From Pedobacter petrophilus (lineage in GTDB: Bacteria > Bacteroidota > Bacteroidia > Sphingobacteriales > Sphingobacteriaceae), in NCBI RefSeq assembly GCF_009674725.1, contig NZ_WKKH01000006.1, positions 62,001 to 126,000 of the forward strand: 64,000 bases of DNA, given 5' to 3'. Positions 55,915 through 63,492 of this stretch are shown piece after piece. The notes beneath the pieces were generated by a model, which saw only the letters and a list, made by a program, of their open reading frames with translations, was not told the origin of the DNA and ran no database searches. The position numbers were made by a program, and so were the translations under genes. Every line of letters starts with the position of its first letter. The stretch's first letter is position 1.

Positions 55915-56994
55915 TTATTTAACAGATTGTTTAGAAAGTCGCCAGGAGATTAGCACATTGAAAACCATACAAATGCCGATTAATAAAAAGATCAGGAGGA
56001 AATTACCAAATGTTTGCAGGATTATTGTAGCGAGGATGATGACGAAATTTAAAATAACCGTCATGAATACAATTTTATCGGGCTTATATCCGAGGGCTTC
56101 TAATCTATGGTGAATGTGATTTCTATCGCCCAAAAACGGGGATCTTCTGGTTAAAATCCTTACTGTAAATATTCGAAGCGAATCAAAAATAGGAACAATC
56201 AAAATAGACACCGCAATGGCAGGTGCGGAATAAAAAGCAGGTCTGTTCATTCCGGTAAATTTATTCAGTTCGATAAACTTAATGGCAAGGGCGGCGGTGG
56301 TTATACCGATAATTAATGCCCCAGTATCTCCCATAAAAATCTTTGCCGGGAACCAGTTGTATTTTAAAAAGCCGGCAATAGCACCCGCAAGGGCAAAAGC
56401 GATAAAGGCATAAGGCACCTGCCCCATCATGGCAAAACATATTCCAAAACACAGACTTACCAGGATGCCGATTGTACCCGCCAGACCGTCAATTCCATCA
56501 ATTAAATTAAAGGCATTGTTTAAAAAAATGATTAAAATGATGGAGAAAATGCCGCCACCGATGTAATTTATGTCATTAATGCCGAGCACCCCATAAAGAC
56601 TGGTAAGCCGAAAGTCACCAAAAAACACAAGAATAGCAGCTACAATCAGTTGCAATAGAAATTTGGTACTGGTATTTGTACCATAAACATCATCTTTTAA
56701 ACCCAGGCCGGCGAGAATAATGCAGGAAACGATCAGGAAATTAGCTTCTTCGAAACTAATAATTGCGGAAAATAGTAAAGTACAAATGGTAAAACTTACC
56801 ACAATTGATAAACCACCTAAACGGGATATATTCGCCGCGTGATTTTTTCTGTGCAAATCGCTAATATCAAAAAGCTTGTATTTTAAGGAAGCATGAATTA
56901 CGGAAGGAATACTAAAGATTACAAGCGACAGTGACAATATAAATATTGCCCCATAGAATACTTCTGGAGTAGCTGTTAACAGATTTTTGAACAA
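55915..56994 (-). CDS. WecA/TagO-type undecaprenyl-phosphate sugar-1-phosphate transferase
   Basis: 359 residues with about eleven transmembrane helices. GLKDDVYGTNTSTK near residue 97, NAFNLIDGIDGLAG near 160, FMGDTGALIIG near 218 and GDRNHIHHRLEALGY near 287 are the MraY/WecA catalytic motifs. It begins the synthesis of a lipid-linked glycan (O-antigen, capsule or teichoic-like polymer) at the inner membrane; the sugar is unknown. It is a single gene with its own promoter, followed upstream by a GT2 gene on the same strand. Confidence 0.9.
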   Translation of the reverse strand: MFKNLLTATPEVFYGAIFILSLSLVIFSIPSVIHASLKYKLFDISDLHRKNHAANISRLGGLSIVVSFTICTLLFSAIISFEEANFLIVSCIILAGLGLKDDVYGTNTSTKFLLQLIVAAILVFFGDFRLTSLYGVLGINDINYIGGGIFSIILIIFLNNAFNLIDGIDGLAGTIGILVSLCFGICFAMMGQVPYAFIAFALAGAIAGFLKYNWFPAKIFMGDTGALIIGITTAALAIKFIELNKFTGMNRPAFYSAPAIAVSILIVPIFDSLRIFTVRILTRRSPFLGDRNHIHHRLEALGYKPDKIVFMTVILNFVIILATIILQTFGNFLLIFLLIGICMVFNVLISWRLSKQSVK

Positions 56995-57012
56995 AATGGG
57001 GAACTATTTAAA

Positions 57013-57020
57013 CAAAGATA
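57013..57020 (-). promoter_or_regulatory. -7 box TATCTTTG of the WecA-type gene
   Basis: Perfect TAnnTTTG on the minus strand, 18 nt upstream of the ATG at 56994, leaving a leader of about a dozen nt. Confidence 0.6.
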
Positions 57021-57206
57021 ACGATTGATGATAGGTTTCTGCTGTTCTTTTTTTTCTTTAATGTGACAAATATCAATCTGGTATTCCTTTCTGATGCATG
57101 AATACGGCTAGCTATATTTGGAGAAATAAAGATAACTTCCTATAGCTATACAGCTTAAAAATAAAATTTAGAACTGTGCATTTAAGCACCACTTAAACAG
57201 CATTAT

Positions 57207-57953
57207 CTACTGCCAATACTGTTTTATTTTTGATAGCTTTTTTCTCAGTAATACAGAAAAGGCGTAAGGGATATTATTCATTTTTAGAGCTTTGTAATCA
57301 TTTTGGAAAGCCCGCATCAAACTCGAAAAGTTCTTATTACTTACACCGCCCATTCTCATGTTCACCATTAAAAAGGGTATATAATATGCCTTCAACTGAT
57401 GCTGGTAAAAGTACCTTAAAATAAGATCGTAATCTGCAGCAGTACCTAAATTGAGTGCGTAATTACCATATTTGCCAAATAACTGTTTCCTGATGTAGAG
57501 TGTTGGATGCGCCGGCATCCATCCTCGGGCTATTTCTTTTTTACCTGCCTGCTTTGATTTCCATGCTCTTAAAATTTTATGGTTTATGGGGTGAATATAA
57601 TTTAAGTCACCATAAACAGCATCAATCGAAGAATCCTGAACAAAGCTTTTTGCAATCTGTTCAATCACATTTTGATCGGCCAGCATATCATCGGCATTTA
57701 AAATACCCACTATCTCGCCAGACGCCATGGCAATACCTTTATTAATGGCATCATACAAACCCTGATCGGGTTCTGAAATTAGCTGGTGAACGTGCGTTTG
57801 ATATTCTTCAATGATGGAAAGTGTACCATCTGTAGAATCACCATCAACAATAATGTACTCCATATTTTGATACGATTGATTAATAACCGATTCGATACAT
57901 TCTTTCAGATAGGCCTCGCCATTATAAACTACCGTGATGATGGATATTTTCAT
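57207..57953 (-). CDS. Family 2 glycosyltransferase
   Basis: 248 residues with the GT-A fold. SIITVVYNGEAYLKECIESVINQSY near residue 3, IIVDGDSTDGT near 33, the DxD-like LNADDMLADQ near 84, and DYLILRYFYQHQL-type helices later. It transfers a sugar from a nucleotide donor, likely in surface polysaccharide synthesis. Its start overlaps the preceding small exported-protein gene by 32 nt, so they are translationally linked. No signal or TM segment. Confidence 0.88.
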   Translation of the reverse strand: MKISIITVVYNGEAYLKECIESVINQSYQNMEYIIVDGDSTDGTLSIIEEYQTHVHQLISEPDQGLYDAINKGIAMASGEIVGILNADDMLADQNVIEQIAKSFVQDSSIDAVYGDLNYIHPINHKILRAWKSKQAGKKEIARGWMPAHPTLYIRKQLFGKYGNYALNLGTAADYDLILRYFYQHQLKAYYIPFLMVNMRMGGVSNKNFSSLMRAFQNDYKALKMNNIPYAFSVLLRKKLSKIKQYWQ

Positions 57954-58296
57954 TTTTTAATCGCAGTGGCTTTCTATAAAATGTTAAAAAAGCTGCCCCC
58001 GTAGTAAAGATAAATAATAGCGGGATAAAATCATCAACAGGGCATTCTTGATAGCAGGTTCCTTTTATACCCGCCCTACCATGGCCAACACAGCCAGACA
58101 TGGGTAACATGACATTTAATTTCCAAAAGCAGCCGGCGGCGGGATAAATATTGCCTGGTGTGTTTGAAAAAATTCCACCTGGTGAATTCGTTTGGTAAGT
58201 AAGTAATTCCGGATAGCCAGGAACCAGGCAACCATACTCTGCAAAAACGAAAATTGGGATAAGACAGATAGGGATGATTAAGCATAACTTTTTCAT
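57922..58296 (-). CDS. Small exported Cys-rich protein with C-terminal PVDDF sorting-like signal
   Basis: 124 residues. Signal peptide (about 1-19, FVFAEYGC). Cys-rich mature part with GCFWKLN, SGCVGHGRAGIKGTCYQEC. The C-terminal tripartite end is CPVDDF-IPLL, a hydrophobic helix FIFTTGAAFLTFY and a basic tail RKPLRLKNE. This architecture resembles the PID-CTERM and exosortase-type signals of Bacteroidota but I cannot place it in a named family. A relative at 62058 shares GHGR and P-x-D-D-Y/F. It is overlapped by a GT2 gene. The 58355 tandem repeat lies 59 nt upstream. Confidence 0.65.
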   Translation of the reverse strand: MKKLCLIIPICLIPIFVFAEYGCLVPGYPELLTYQTNSPGGIFSNTPGNIYPAAGCFWKLNVMLPMSGCVGHGRAGIKGTCYQECPVDDFIPLLFIFTTGAAFLTFYRKPLRLKNENIHHHGSL

Positions 58297-58354
58297 AAGC
58301 TAGTGGATTAATCATACCCTAATGTAGCGTTTTTTTTTATTAAATAGAAATATT

Positions 58355-58401
58355 TTAGGAGTTAGGAGTTAGGAGTTAGGAGTTAGGAGTTAGGAGTTAG
58401 G
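58355..58401. repeat. Heptanucleotide tandem repeat (TTAGGAG)6
   Basis: Six exact copies of TTAGGAG (58355-58396) followed by TTAGG. It lies about 60 nt upstream of the small exported-protein gene at 58296, and next to a GAAACAAT/ATTGTTTC hairpin (58402-58426). A typical slippage substrate. Confidence 0.9.
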
Positions 58402-58489
58402 GAAACAATCCTCGCACATATTGTTTCATCATCTTGATAAAGAATTAAACTAACCTAAAGCTAGCTATATTATATTTAAAACCTGACTA

Positions 58490-58899
58490 TTATTGGCCAG
58501 GTATAGCGATACTTCGGCCGGCATCTTTAATATAGCGGATGGCACTTTTTATTTCACAATCACTTAAAGTGTCCATTTTTGCGTCTTTAAATGTTCCGGT
58601 TTTACCATACCAACCTTTATGCTTTTTGGTAAATGCATAGCTAACCAGTTTTACACTATCCATTGCAGCGAGTTCCTCAAAGGTTGATATGTCATATAGC
58701 CTATTACCAGCCAAATATGACAATTATAACAACCAAGATTAGAGATAATATTTTTGGCATCATATGCATAATATCTACAGGTATCAGTAGTTGTTTTTTT
58801 GACCACTACATCAGGTTTGTTTTTTGTTTCATTTACACAAGAAACAATTGAAAAAAGCAGAAAACTACCAAAAGTTATTTTTATTGCATTGGAAACCAT
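58490..58899 (-). pseudogene. CxxCH lipoprotein, frameshifted tandem copy
   Basis: The N-terminal part reads MVSNAIKITFGSFLLFSIVSC, then TDTCRYYAYDAKNIISNLGCYNCHI in one frame. The rest, FEELAAMDSVKLVSYAFTKKHKGWYGK to RSIAIPGQ, is in another frame from about 58723. The neighbour at 58905 encodes both parts in a single frame (CKFCH then LARMDSLKIVDYTFTKKHKGW). The break falls just after the heme motif, with about 4 fewer residues in the linker. It is therefore a duplicate that has lost its frame. Function, if any, would require frameshifting. Confidence 0.75.
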
Positions 58900-58904
58900 T
58901 ATCG

Positions 58905-59330
58905 TTATTGGCCGGGCAATGGAATATTTCTATCAGAATCTTTGATATAACGGATGACATTTCTTATCTCGCAATCACTTAACGTATCCATTCTAGCTGT
59001 TTTATAAGGCCCATTTTCACTAAACCATCCTTTGTGTTTTTTGGTAAAAGTATAGTCAACTATTTTTAAGCTATCCATCCTGGCTAAACCACGAAATGTC
59101 GCCCAACCCCTATCATCCTTTTCTGCAACATCAGGAGATAAGTGACAAAATTTGCAACTCAGATTAGAAATAATTTGTCCAGCATCATATGCATAATATC
59201 TGCATGTATCGATTACTTTTTTCTCTTTTTTTTCAATAATAGGTTTAACGTATTTAGGCTTGCCTTTACAACTATAAATTGAAAGAATAAATAAACTACC
59301 TAAACTTAGCTTGATTAAATTTGAAACCAT
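58905..59330 (-). CDS. Cytochrome c-like lipoprotein (CxxCH)
   Basis: 141 residues. Lipobox SIYSC gives a lipidated Cys at 21, then a Lys-rich linker (about 22-40). The heme-binding motif is CKFCH near residue 58, inside DAGQIISNLSCKFCHLSPDVAE. A conserved helix-like end is LSDCEIRNVIRYIKDSDRNIPLPGQ, which may contain the distal ligand region. The size suits a single-heme c-type cytochrome anchored to a membrane. The second copy downstream is broken. It overlaps the metalloprotease by 35 nt. Heme binding is inferred from the motif alone. Confidence 0.72.
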   Translation of the reverse strand: MVSNLIKLSLGSLFILSIYSCKGKPKYVKPIIEKKEKKVIDTCRYYAYDAGQIISNLSCKFCHLSPDVAEKDDRGWATFRGLARMDSLKIVDYTFTKKHKGWFSENGPYKTARMDTLSDCEIRNVIRYIKDSDRNIPLPGQ

Positions 59331-60123
59331 TTGTTGGGCTATTTAAAAAATTTCCTAATAATTTTACTGTATTATTATTTAGATTCGTGTATGTACTTTT
59401 TGTCATGTCCTTTATATTTCTCATGATAAACTGCATCATATCTCCTCTCTCTGCATCAGAGATGGAATGCCCTGTATTATTGCCCAAGTGATACATTAGG
59501 CGATTTTTTTTACTATTATCTTCAATATCAACTAAACCTAATGTATGAAAAAACTCATGTACCCCTATGTATTTGTACCGTTTCCATACGTCATAGCTTA
59601 TTACCGCCGGGCCACCCATTCCATTTGTAAGGCCACCTGAATAATGTCGTTTTCCTTGCTGATCTGTAAATTGATAACCAATGCTATCTACTACAGCCAA
59701 TACAAAATCGTTCCCTTTTAATTCGTTCAACATCTTAATCTGTATCACATTTACACTAAAGTTAAAACTATATCGAATAGAGTAAGTTTGATTTTTGTTC
59801 AAATCGAATGCTTTTTTAGATGAATCATATTTAAAATATGATATCCCACCTTTATATCCACCGCCCCTTAGTTTCGAAGTAATTACCTGCTGGGTAAAAG
59901 TCATTAGGCTATTTAAGCTGGGTGCACCATCTGTGGTAAGATCAAGCACCTTTAAGGTGATGTTAAAATCGCCATAAAGCGTAAGTTCGCCACTGCCGTT
60001 ATCGCTGATGCGCAGGTTTTTTGCCACAATACCACCCGATAGCGGCTGATTTTGTAGCATAGAAATATTAGTTTTGAATACGTCGATTAAATTAGCATAC
60101 ATGATAATTAAATTAACTATCAT
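59296..60123 (-). CDS. Metzincin-like zinc metalloprotease (HExxHxxGxxD)
   Basis: 275 residues. The zinc site HEFFHTLGLVD near residue 200 has the HExxHxxGxxD form of snapalysin-type metzincins (third ligand Asp), and NRLMYH follows as a possible Met-turn. The N-terminal 150 residues are beta-rich, with SYSIRYSFNFSVNVI, and are not recognised. No classical signal peptide is visible from either possible start (60123 or Met8 at 60102), so export is unclear. It is the first gene of a minus-strand run with two CxxCH genes. Confidence 0.75.
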   Translation of the reverse strand: MIVNLIIMYANLIDVFKTNISMLQNQPLSGGIVAKNLRISDNGSGELTLYGDFNITLKVLDLTTDGAPSLNSLMTFTQQVITSKLRGGGYKGGISYFKYDSSKKAFDLNKNQTYSIRYSFNFSVNVIQIKMLNELKGNDFVLAVVDSIGYQFTDQQGKRHYSGGLTNGMGGPAVISYDVWKRYKYIGVHEFFHTLGLVDIEDNSKKNRLMYHLGNNTGHSISDAERGDMMQFIMRNIKDMTKSTYTNLNNNTVKLLGNFLNSPTNGFKFNQAKFR

Positions 60124-60178
60124 AAATATCGCAATTAATCATACAAATTAAAACGTACTTACAGCTTAACCATTTGAT

Positions 60179-60826
60179 TTAAATCAAATTCCTGGTAATT
60201 TTACCTTTAATAATATATAAAGATGTAATACTGGTTTTATCAATAATGGTATCGCCTTTAAAATTCGGGTTAGATGAGCGTAGAATCAGTTTACTTTTAT
60301 CGGCATGTTCAAAAATCATTTTGATGCTCCGCATGTGGTTTGCTTTTTCATCAGTCATGACAACATAAGCTTCACCCCACTGCAAAACTTCATAATTTGT
60401 TACTTCACGAACGGCAATGATTTCGCCGGAGGCATATCGCGGATACATGCTATCGCCATAAACCGGAAGATAGGCCGTGCAATCATTAAAGGGCTTATAA
60501 TTCACAAAATACTCAGCCTTCTCTTCCATCAAATACAAAGTATCTGCATCAGATAGGCTGATATCAAAATAGGGCACGCCTTCTTTACTTTCAGAGATAA
60601 AAGGTCCTTTGTTGAGTAAAGGTTCGCCTACTCCGGTTTCCAGCCATTCTATATTTACATCGAACTTAAAGCTAAGCCTATCTTTGAAGCCATTGGAAAT
60701 CCCAACCCTTCCCCGTAAAATATCTGAAAGTGAACCATCTTTGATATTCAATGCAGCTGCAAAATCCCGCTGAGTTCTAAAACTCAATATATTCATTACC
60801 GATTTTAAACGATCTATTTCAGTCAT
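60179..60826 (-). CDS. XRE-family repressor with S24 (LexA/CI-type) peptidase domain
   Basis: 215 residues. N-terminal HTH (about 8-65, TQRDFAAALNIKDGSLSDILRG), a linker, then an S24 domain (about 105-215) with the nucleophile Ser in VYGDSMYPRYASGE (near 123) and the Lys in HMRSIKMIF (near 165). This is the layout of phage CI repressors and stress-released regulators. No phage structural genes are nearby. A palindrome at 60835-60851, just before the ATG, is a likely operator for it. Confidence 0.88.
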   Translation of the reverse strand: MTEIDRLKSVMNILSFRTQRDFAAALNIKDGSLSDILRGRVGISNGFKDRLSFKFDVNIEWLETGVGEPLLNKGPFISESKEGVPYFDISLSDADTLYLMEEKAEYFVNYKPFNDCTAYLPVYGDSMYPRYASGEIIAVREVTNYEVLQWGEAYVVMTDEKANHMRSIKMIFEHADKSKLILRSSNPNFKGDTIIDKTSITSLYIIKGKITRNLI

Positions 60827-60834
60827 GTATAATG

Positions 60835-60851
60835 TTAGTAAGTTTGCTAAT
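60835..60851. promoter_or_regulatory. Palindrome TTAGTAA-N3-TTGCTAA between repressor and HEPN genes
   Basis: 7-bp half-sites with one mismatch, 8 nt upstream of the repressor start and 30 nt upstream of the HEPN -7 box. Confidence 0.6.
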
Positions 60852-60880
60852 TTAATTTAGTTTTCCGTATTATTTAATTT

Positions 60881-60888
60881 AAATTTGT
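60881..60888 (+). promoter_or_regulatory. -7 box TAAATTTG of the HEPN gene
   Basis: Perfect TAnnTTTG, with a leader of about 100 nt to the ATG at 60993. The leader contains GATGTA/TACATC (about 60898-60934). Confidence 0.5.
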
Positions 60889-60992
60889 TATGTAACGATG
60901 TAAGGTAATCAATTGCCTTAGAATAACTACATCGGCCCAATTTTTTTAACATCCCATAACCAGTAAGTATAAAGACATTAAATTTTAAAGTT

Positions 60993-61814
60993 ATGAACCA
61001 CATCTTTGCCAATCAAGTATCCTCAAATTTAACGGAAAATATAAACCACATTTCCAGCCTTCCTGATCAAAAACTAAATCACCTGCTGGAACTTCTTACC
61101 AATATTATTCCGATAGCTTATATCTTCAGGTGTACGCCGAATGCTGCCCGCATTAGCCTCATTCTGGTTTTAGATCAACACCGCTATCAGGCTACAGAAG
61201 AAACTAAAGATATTCTGAAATTTCTGGCTTTAAGCCAAATTAATGTAGAACTGATTTACTATTCTTACGGGACAATCAATGATCTTCTTCAACGTGGCGA
61301 TTTATTCTTTGCCACCTACTGCAGGCGTGTTAACTGTATTTATCAACACACTGCTAATTACGATTTTATCGAATCATCAGATATTACCCTGGCTGCAATG
61401 AAATCATCTTCGATGGCAATTTTAAACAATGGTTTGGAAAAAGCCAACAATTTTTTTGAAGGTGCAACGGCATATCTTGCTATGGGCAGGTTACACCTTG
61501 CAGCTTTTATGCTCCATCAAACCTGCGAGCAGGTATTAAAGCTCATTATAAAGTTGTATAATGGAAAAGATTTTAAGAGCCATCAACTGGCTTTGCTTCA
61601 GAAAAATGCAGGTTTCTATTTTCCGGAAATCAATAATATTTTCGATACAAAGGCCAGCAAAGAACTGAAGTGGCTGGAATTATTACAACAAGCTTATGTG
61701 GGTGCCCGTTATGATGATGATTATAAAATTGAACCAAAGCATTTGAGTTTTCTGCAAGAAAGAACCCTACAAATGCTCAACAAAATACGTAAACATGGCT
61801 TAATATTAGATTAG
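60993..61814 (+). CDS. HEPN-domain protein with degenerate nucleotidyltransferase-like N-terminus
   Basis: 273 residues. The C-terminal HEPN part (about 145-270) has ANNFFEGATAYLAMGRLHLAAFMLHQTCEQVLKLII and VGARYDDDYKI, a HEPN hallmark. The N-terminal 110 residues (ISLILVLDQHRY, YYSYGTINDLLQRGDLFFATYCRRVNCIYQ) resemble a nucleotidyltransferase-type partner with the GS catalytic motif lost. Such fusions are considered toxin-antitoxin or defence related; no RxxxxH nuclease motif is seen, so RNase activity is doubtful. It faces the S24 repressor across the palindrome. Confidence 0.75.
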   Translation: MNHIFANQVSSNLTENINHISSLPDQKLNHLLELLTNIIPIAYIFRCTPNAARISLILVLDQHRYQATEETKDILKFLALSQINVELIYYSYGTINDLLQRGDLFFATYCRRVNCIYQHTANYDFIESSDITLAAMKSSSMAILNNGLEKANNFFEGATAYLAMGRLHLAAFMLHQTCEQVLKLIIKLYNGKDFKSHQLALLQKNAGFYFPEINNIFDTKASKELKWLELLQQAYVGARYDDDYKIEPKHLSFLQERTLQMLNKIRKHGLILD

Positions 61815-61818
61815 AATT

Positions 61819-62056
61819 TTAGACGTTTTTTTGCCTCCTGAATGCCAATAACCCCAAAGCAACAGCTACAGCCGCTAATGGTAACATATAATCATCAAGG
61901 TCGCATTGAACAGGCGGATCAAATCTATCCGTAATTACCTAAAGTAACTACCGGCAAAGACCCGTACAAAACGCATAAGTCAATAAGTCCGGCAGCCAGA
62001 CTCACATCACCTGCTCTTGGCACTACATCAAATAGAATAATGCAATAAACTGACAT
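61819..62056 (-). pseudogene. Decayed copy of the P-x-D-D-Y exported-protein family
   Basis: A 43-codon frame opens with an ATG 1 nt after the 62058 gene stop and ends LPVVTLGNYG. The next frame (61938-61819) continues TDRFDPPVQCDLDDYMLPLAAVAVALGLLAFRRQKNV in pattern: Cys, D-L-D-D-Y, a hydrophobic helix and RRQK. I read this as a frameshifted third family member. The short N-terminal part has lost its signal peptide. It could alternatively be just a 3' fragment. Confidence 0.6.
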
Positions 62057-62057
62057 T

Positions 62058-62603
62058 CTAGACTAGAGAAACAACTGGATTTAAAGGATCGCGGATGAGA
62101 AAGAATCCAACCATCCCCAGCGCGATGACTAAAGCAGGCAGGTAGTCGTCTAAAGGGGCATTATTCGGCCGTGCACCACTACAATAAGTAGAATTATTAT
62201 AGGTAAAATCATAAATCCTTCCGTGCCCGGCCTCGCCTGACGGAGTATTTTTTGACGCAGCTACCTCGCAGTTAACAGCCGGAAATCTTTCCGTCAGCTC
62301 TTTTTGTGACGGACCATAGCTACTCCAGAATTCGTTAATATAACCACACATATAGTTATAATGGTTTCCATTATCTTTATAGCCCATAGTATTTCTAGGA
62401 ACGAAACTCCCCGGAGCAGTCGAACTAGAATAAACAGGCCGCATGTCAGTAGAGCCGTAATAAGGTGCAGTTCCCAGATAAGTGATATAAATGCCTCTCC
62501 CATCTAAATTGCATCCTGAACCAGATGTTTGAGCATGACTTGAAGTGATTGCGACTAGAATAATAAGGATAGAAGAAATTAAAAACTTTGAGGGGAAATT
62601 CAT
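62058..62603 (-). CDS. Exported protein with C-terminal PLDDY membrane sorting-like signal
   Basis: 181 residues. Signal peptide (about 1-24, ITSSHAQ). The mature part is rich in Tyr, Asn, Ser, Gly and Cys with SGCNLDGRGIYITYLG, PAVNCEVAASKN and EAGHGRIYDFTYNNSTYC. The C-terminal end is APLDDY-LPAL, then VIALGMVGFFLI and RDPLNP. It shares GHGR and the P-x-D-D end with the 57922 gene. The pattern (exported, Cys pairs, P-x-D-D then TM helix then a charged end) is like Bacteroidota C-terminal sorting signals, but no sortase or exosortase gene is in this window. It has a full consensus promoter. Confidence 0.65.
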   Translation of the reverse strand: MNFPSKFLISSILIILVAITSSHAQTSGSGCNLDGRGIYITYLGTAPYYGSTDMRPVYSSSTAPGSFVPRNTMGYKDNGNHYNYMCGYINEFWSSYGPSQKELTERFPAVNCEVAASKNTPSGEAGHGRIYDFTYNNSTYCSGARPNNAPLDDYLPALVIALGMVGFFLIRDPLNPVVSLV

Positions 62604-63492
62604 TTGGAATAAATGGGTATATATATGACTATTTTTTTCGTATTACTTACACTACAAAATTATTCAAAATTGTAATATGAACAAAATGAATGAATGGTCA
62701 TCACGATTAGAAATCGATAAAACTATACGCTTGAAAAATAGAATAATTTTCAAAAACTGCCTTTAGAAGCCCAAAAGTAAGTTTTATAAGGGGATTTATA
62801 TTGAGACATAGCATTTAATGCCATGACATTAATCAATAACAATATTTTTACAAACAATTTTAATGCTATACTTTATTCATTCTGTTCACAACCTAAATTA
62901 GTATTGTTTTTGAGTGTTTTTTATGAAAATAGCCAGTAGAATTACCGCTAAAACGCTTTAGTTTAAGGCTTAGTTTGAAGTAAAAATGAAAGGAGTTTTT
63001 AAATGCTATCTTTATTCAAATTCGGAGTTTCAAACCCCTAAATCCATTAAAATCATGTGGAGTTGTAATCTAACAGGATGATGTAAATAACAAGAACAGT
63101 GGATCGAGACATGTTCGATGTTATGCTAATCCAAAAGAAATATAATTTCGCAAAAAGGTAGCTTGCAATTTCATGCAGTTAGATAGGTGGCTAATCGGCT
63201 CTAGCTGGATAACCTGCCCGATCTGCAGTACAGAAGAAAGCCTGGTAAAAATTTAGAAACAATAAATTAAAACTTACTTATCTGGTTCAATCAGGATAGA
63301 CGAAAGCATGATATATCTTAGTCCATTGAACTCAGAAATTGCCCTGAATATTCCAAAAACAATTCGTTTATCTACAATAAGTTTTATTAGGGTTGATTAC
63401 AAACCAATCATAACGAATCTGATATGATCTTCTTGCTATTTATTACAACTTACGCCTGAATAATTATTAAAAAAATAATTCAAAGCATTTAA
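62604..63492. other. 890-nt A+T-rich region without a recognisable gene
   Basis: No reading frame above about 60 codons and no family features. A 29-codon frame opens at 62677 (MNKMNEWSSRLEIDKTIR) but lies opposite a consensus promoter and is not supported. I found no RNA-gene signature. Confidence 0.5.
62655..62684 (-). promoter_or_regulatory. Promoter of the PLDDY gene, TTG-N19-TAATTTTG
   Basis: On the minus strand TTG (62684-62682) is followed at exactly 19 nt by TAATTTTG (62662-62655). The expected leader is about 47 nt. Confidence 0.75.

Noticed and set aside
57207-62603. Prophage or integrative element
   Set aside because: An S24 repressor is present, but no integrase, structural, replication or transfer gene and no attachment site were found.
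62677-62766. 29-codon plus-strand ORF (MNKMNEW...)
   Set aside because: Too short, no family resemblance, and it overlaps the opposite-strand promoter region.
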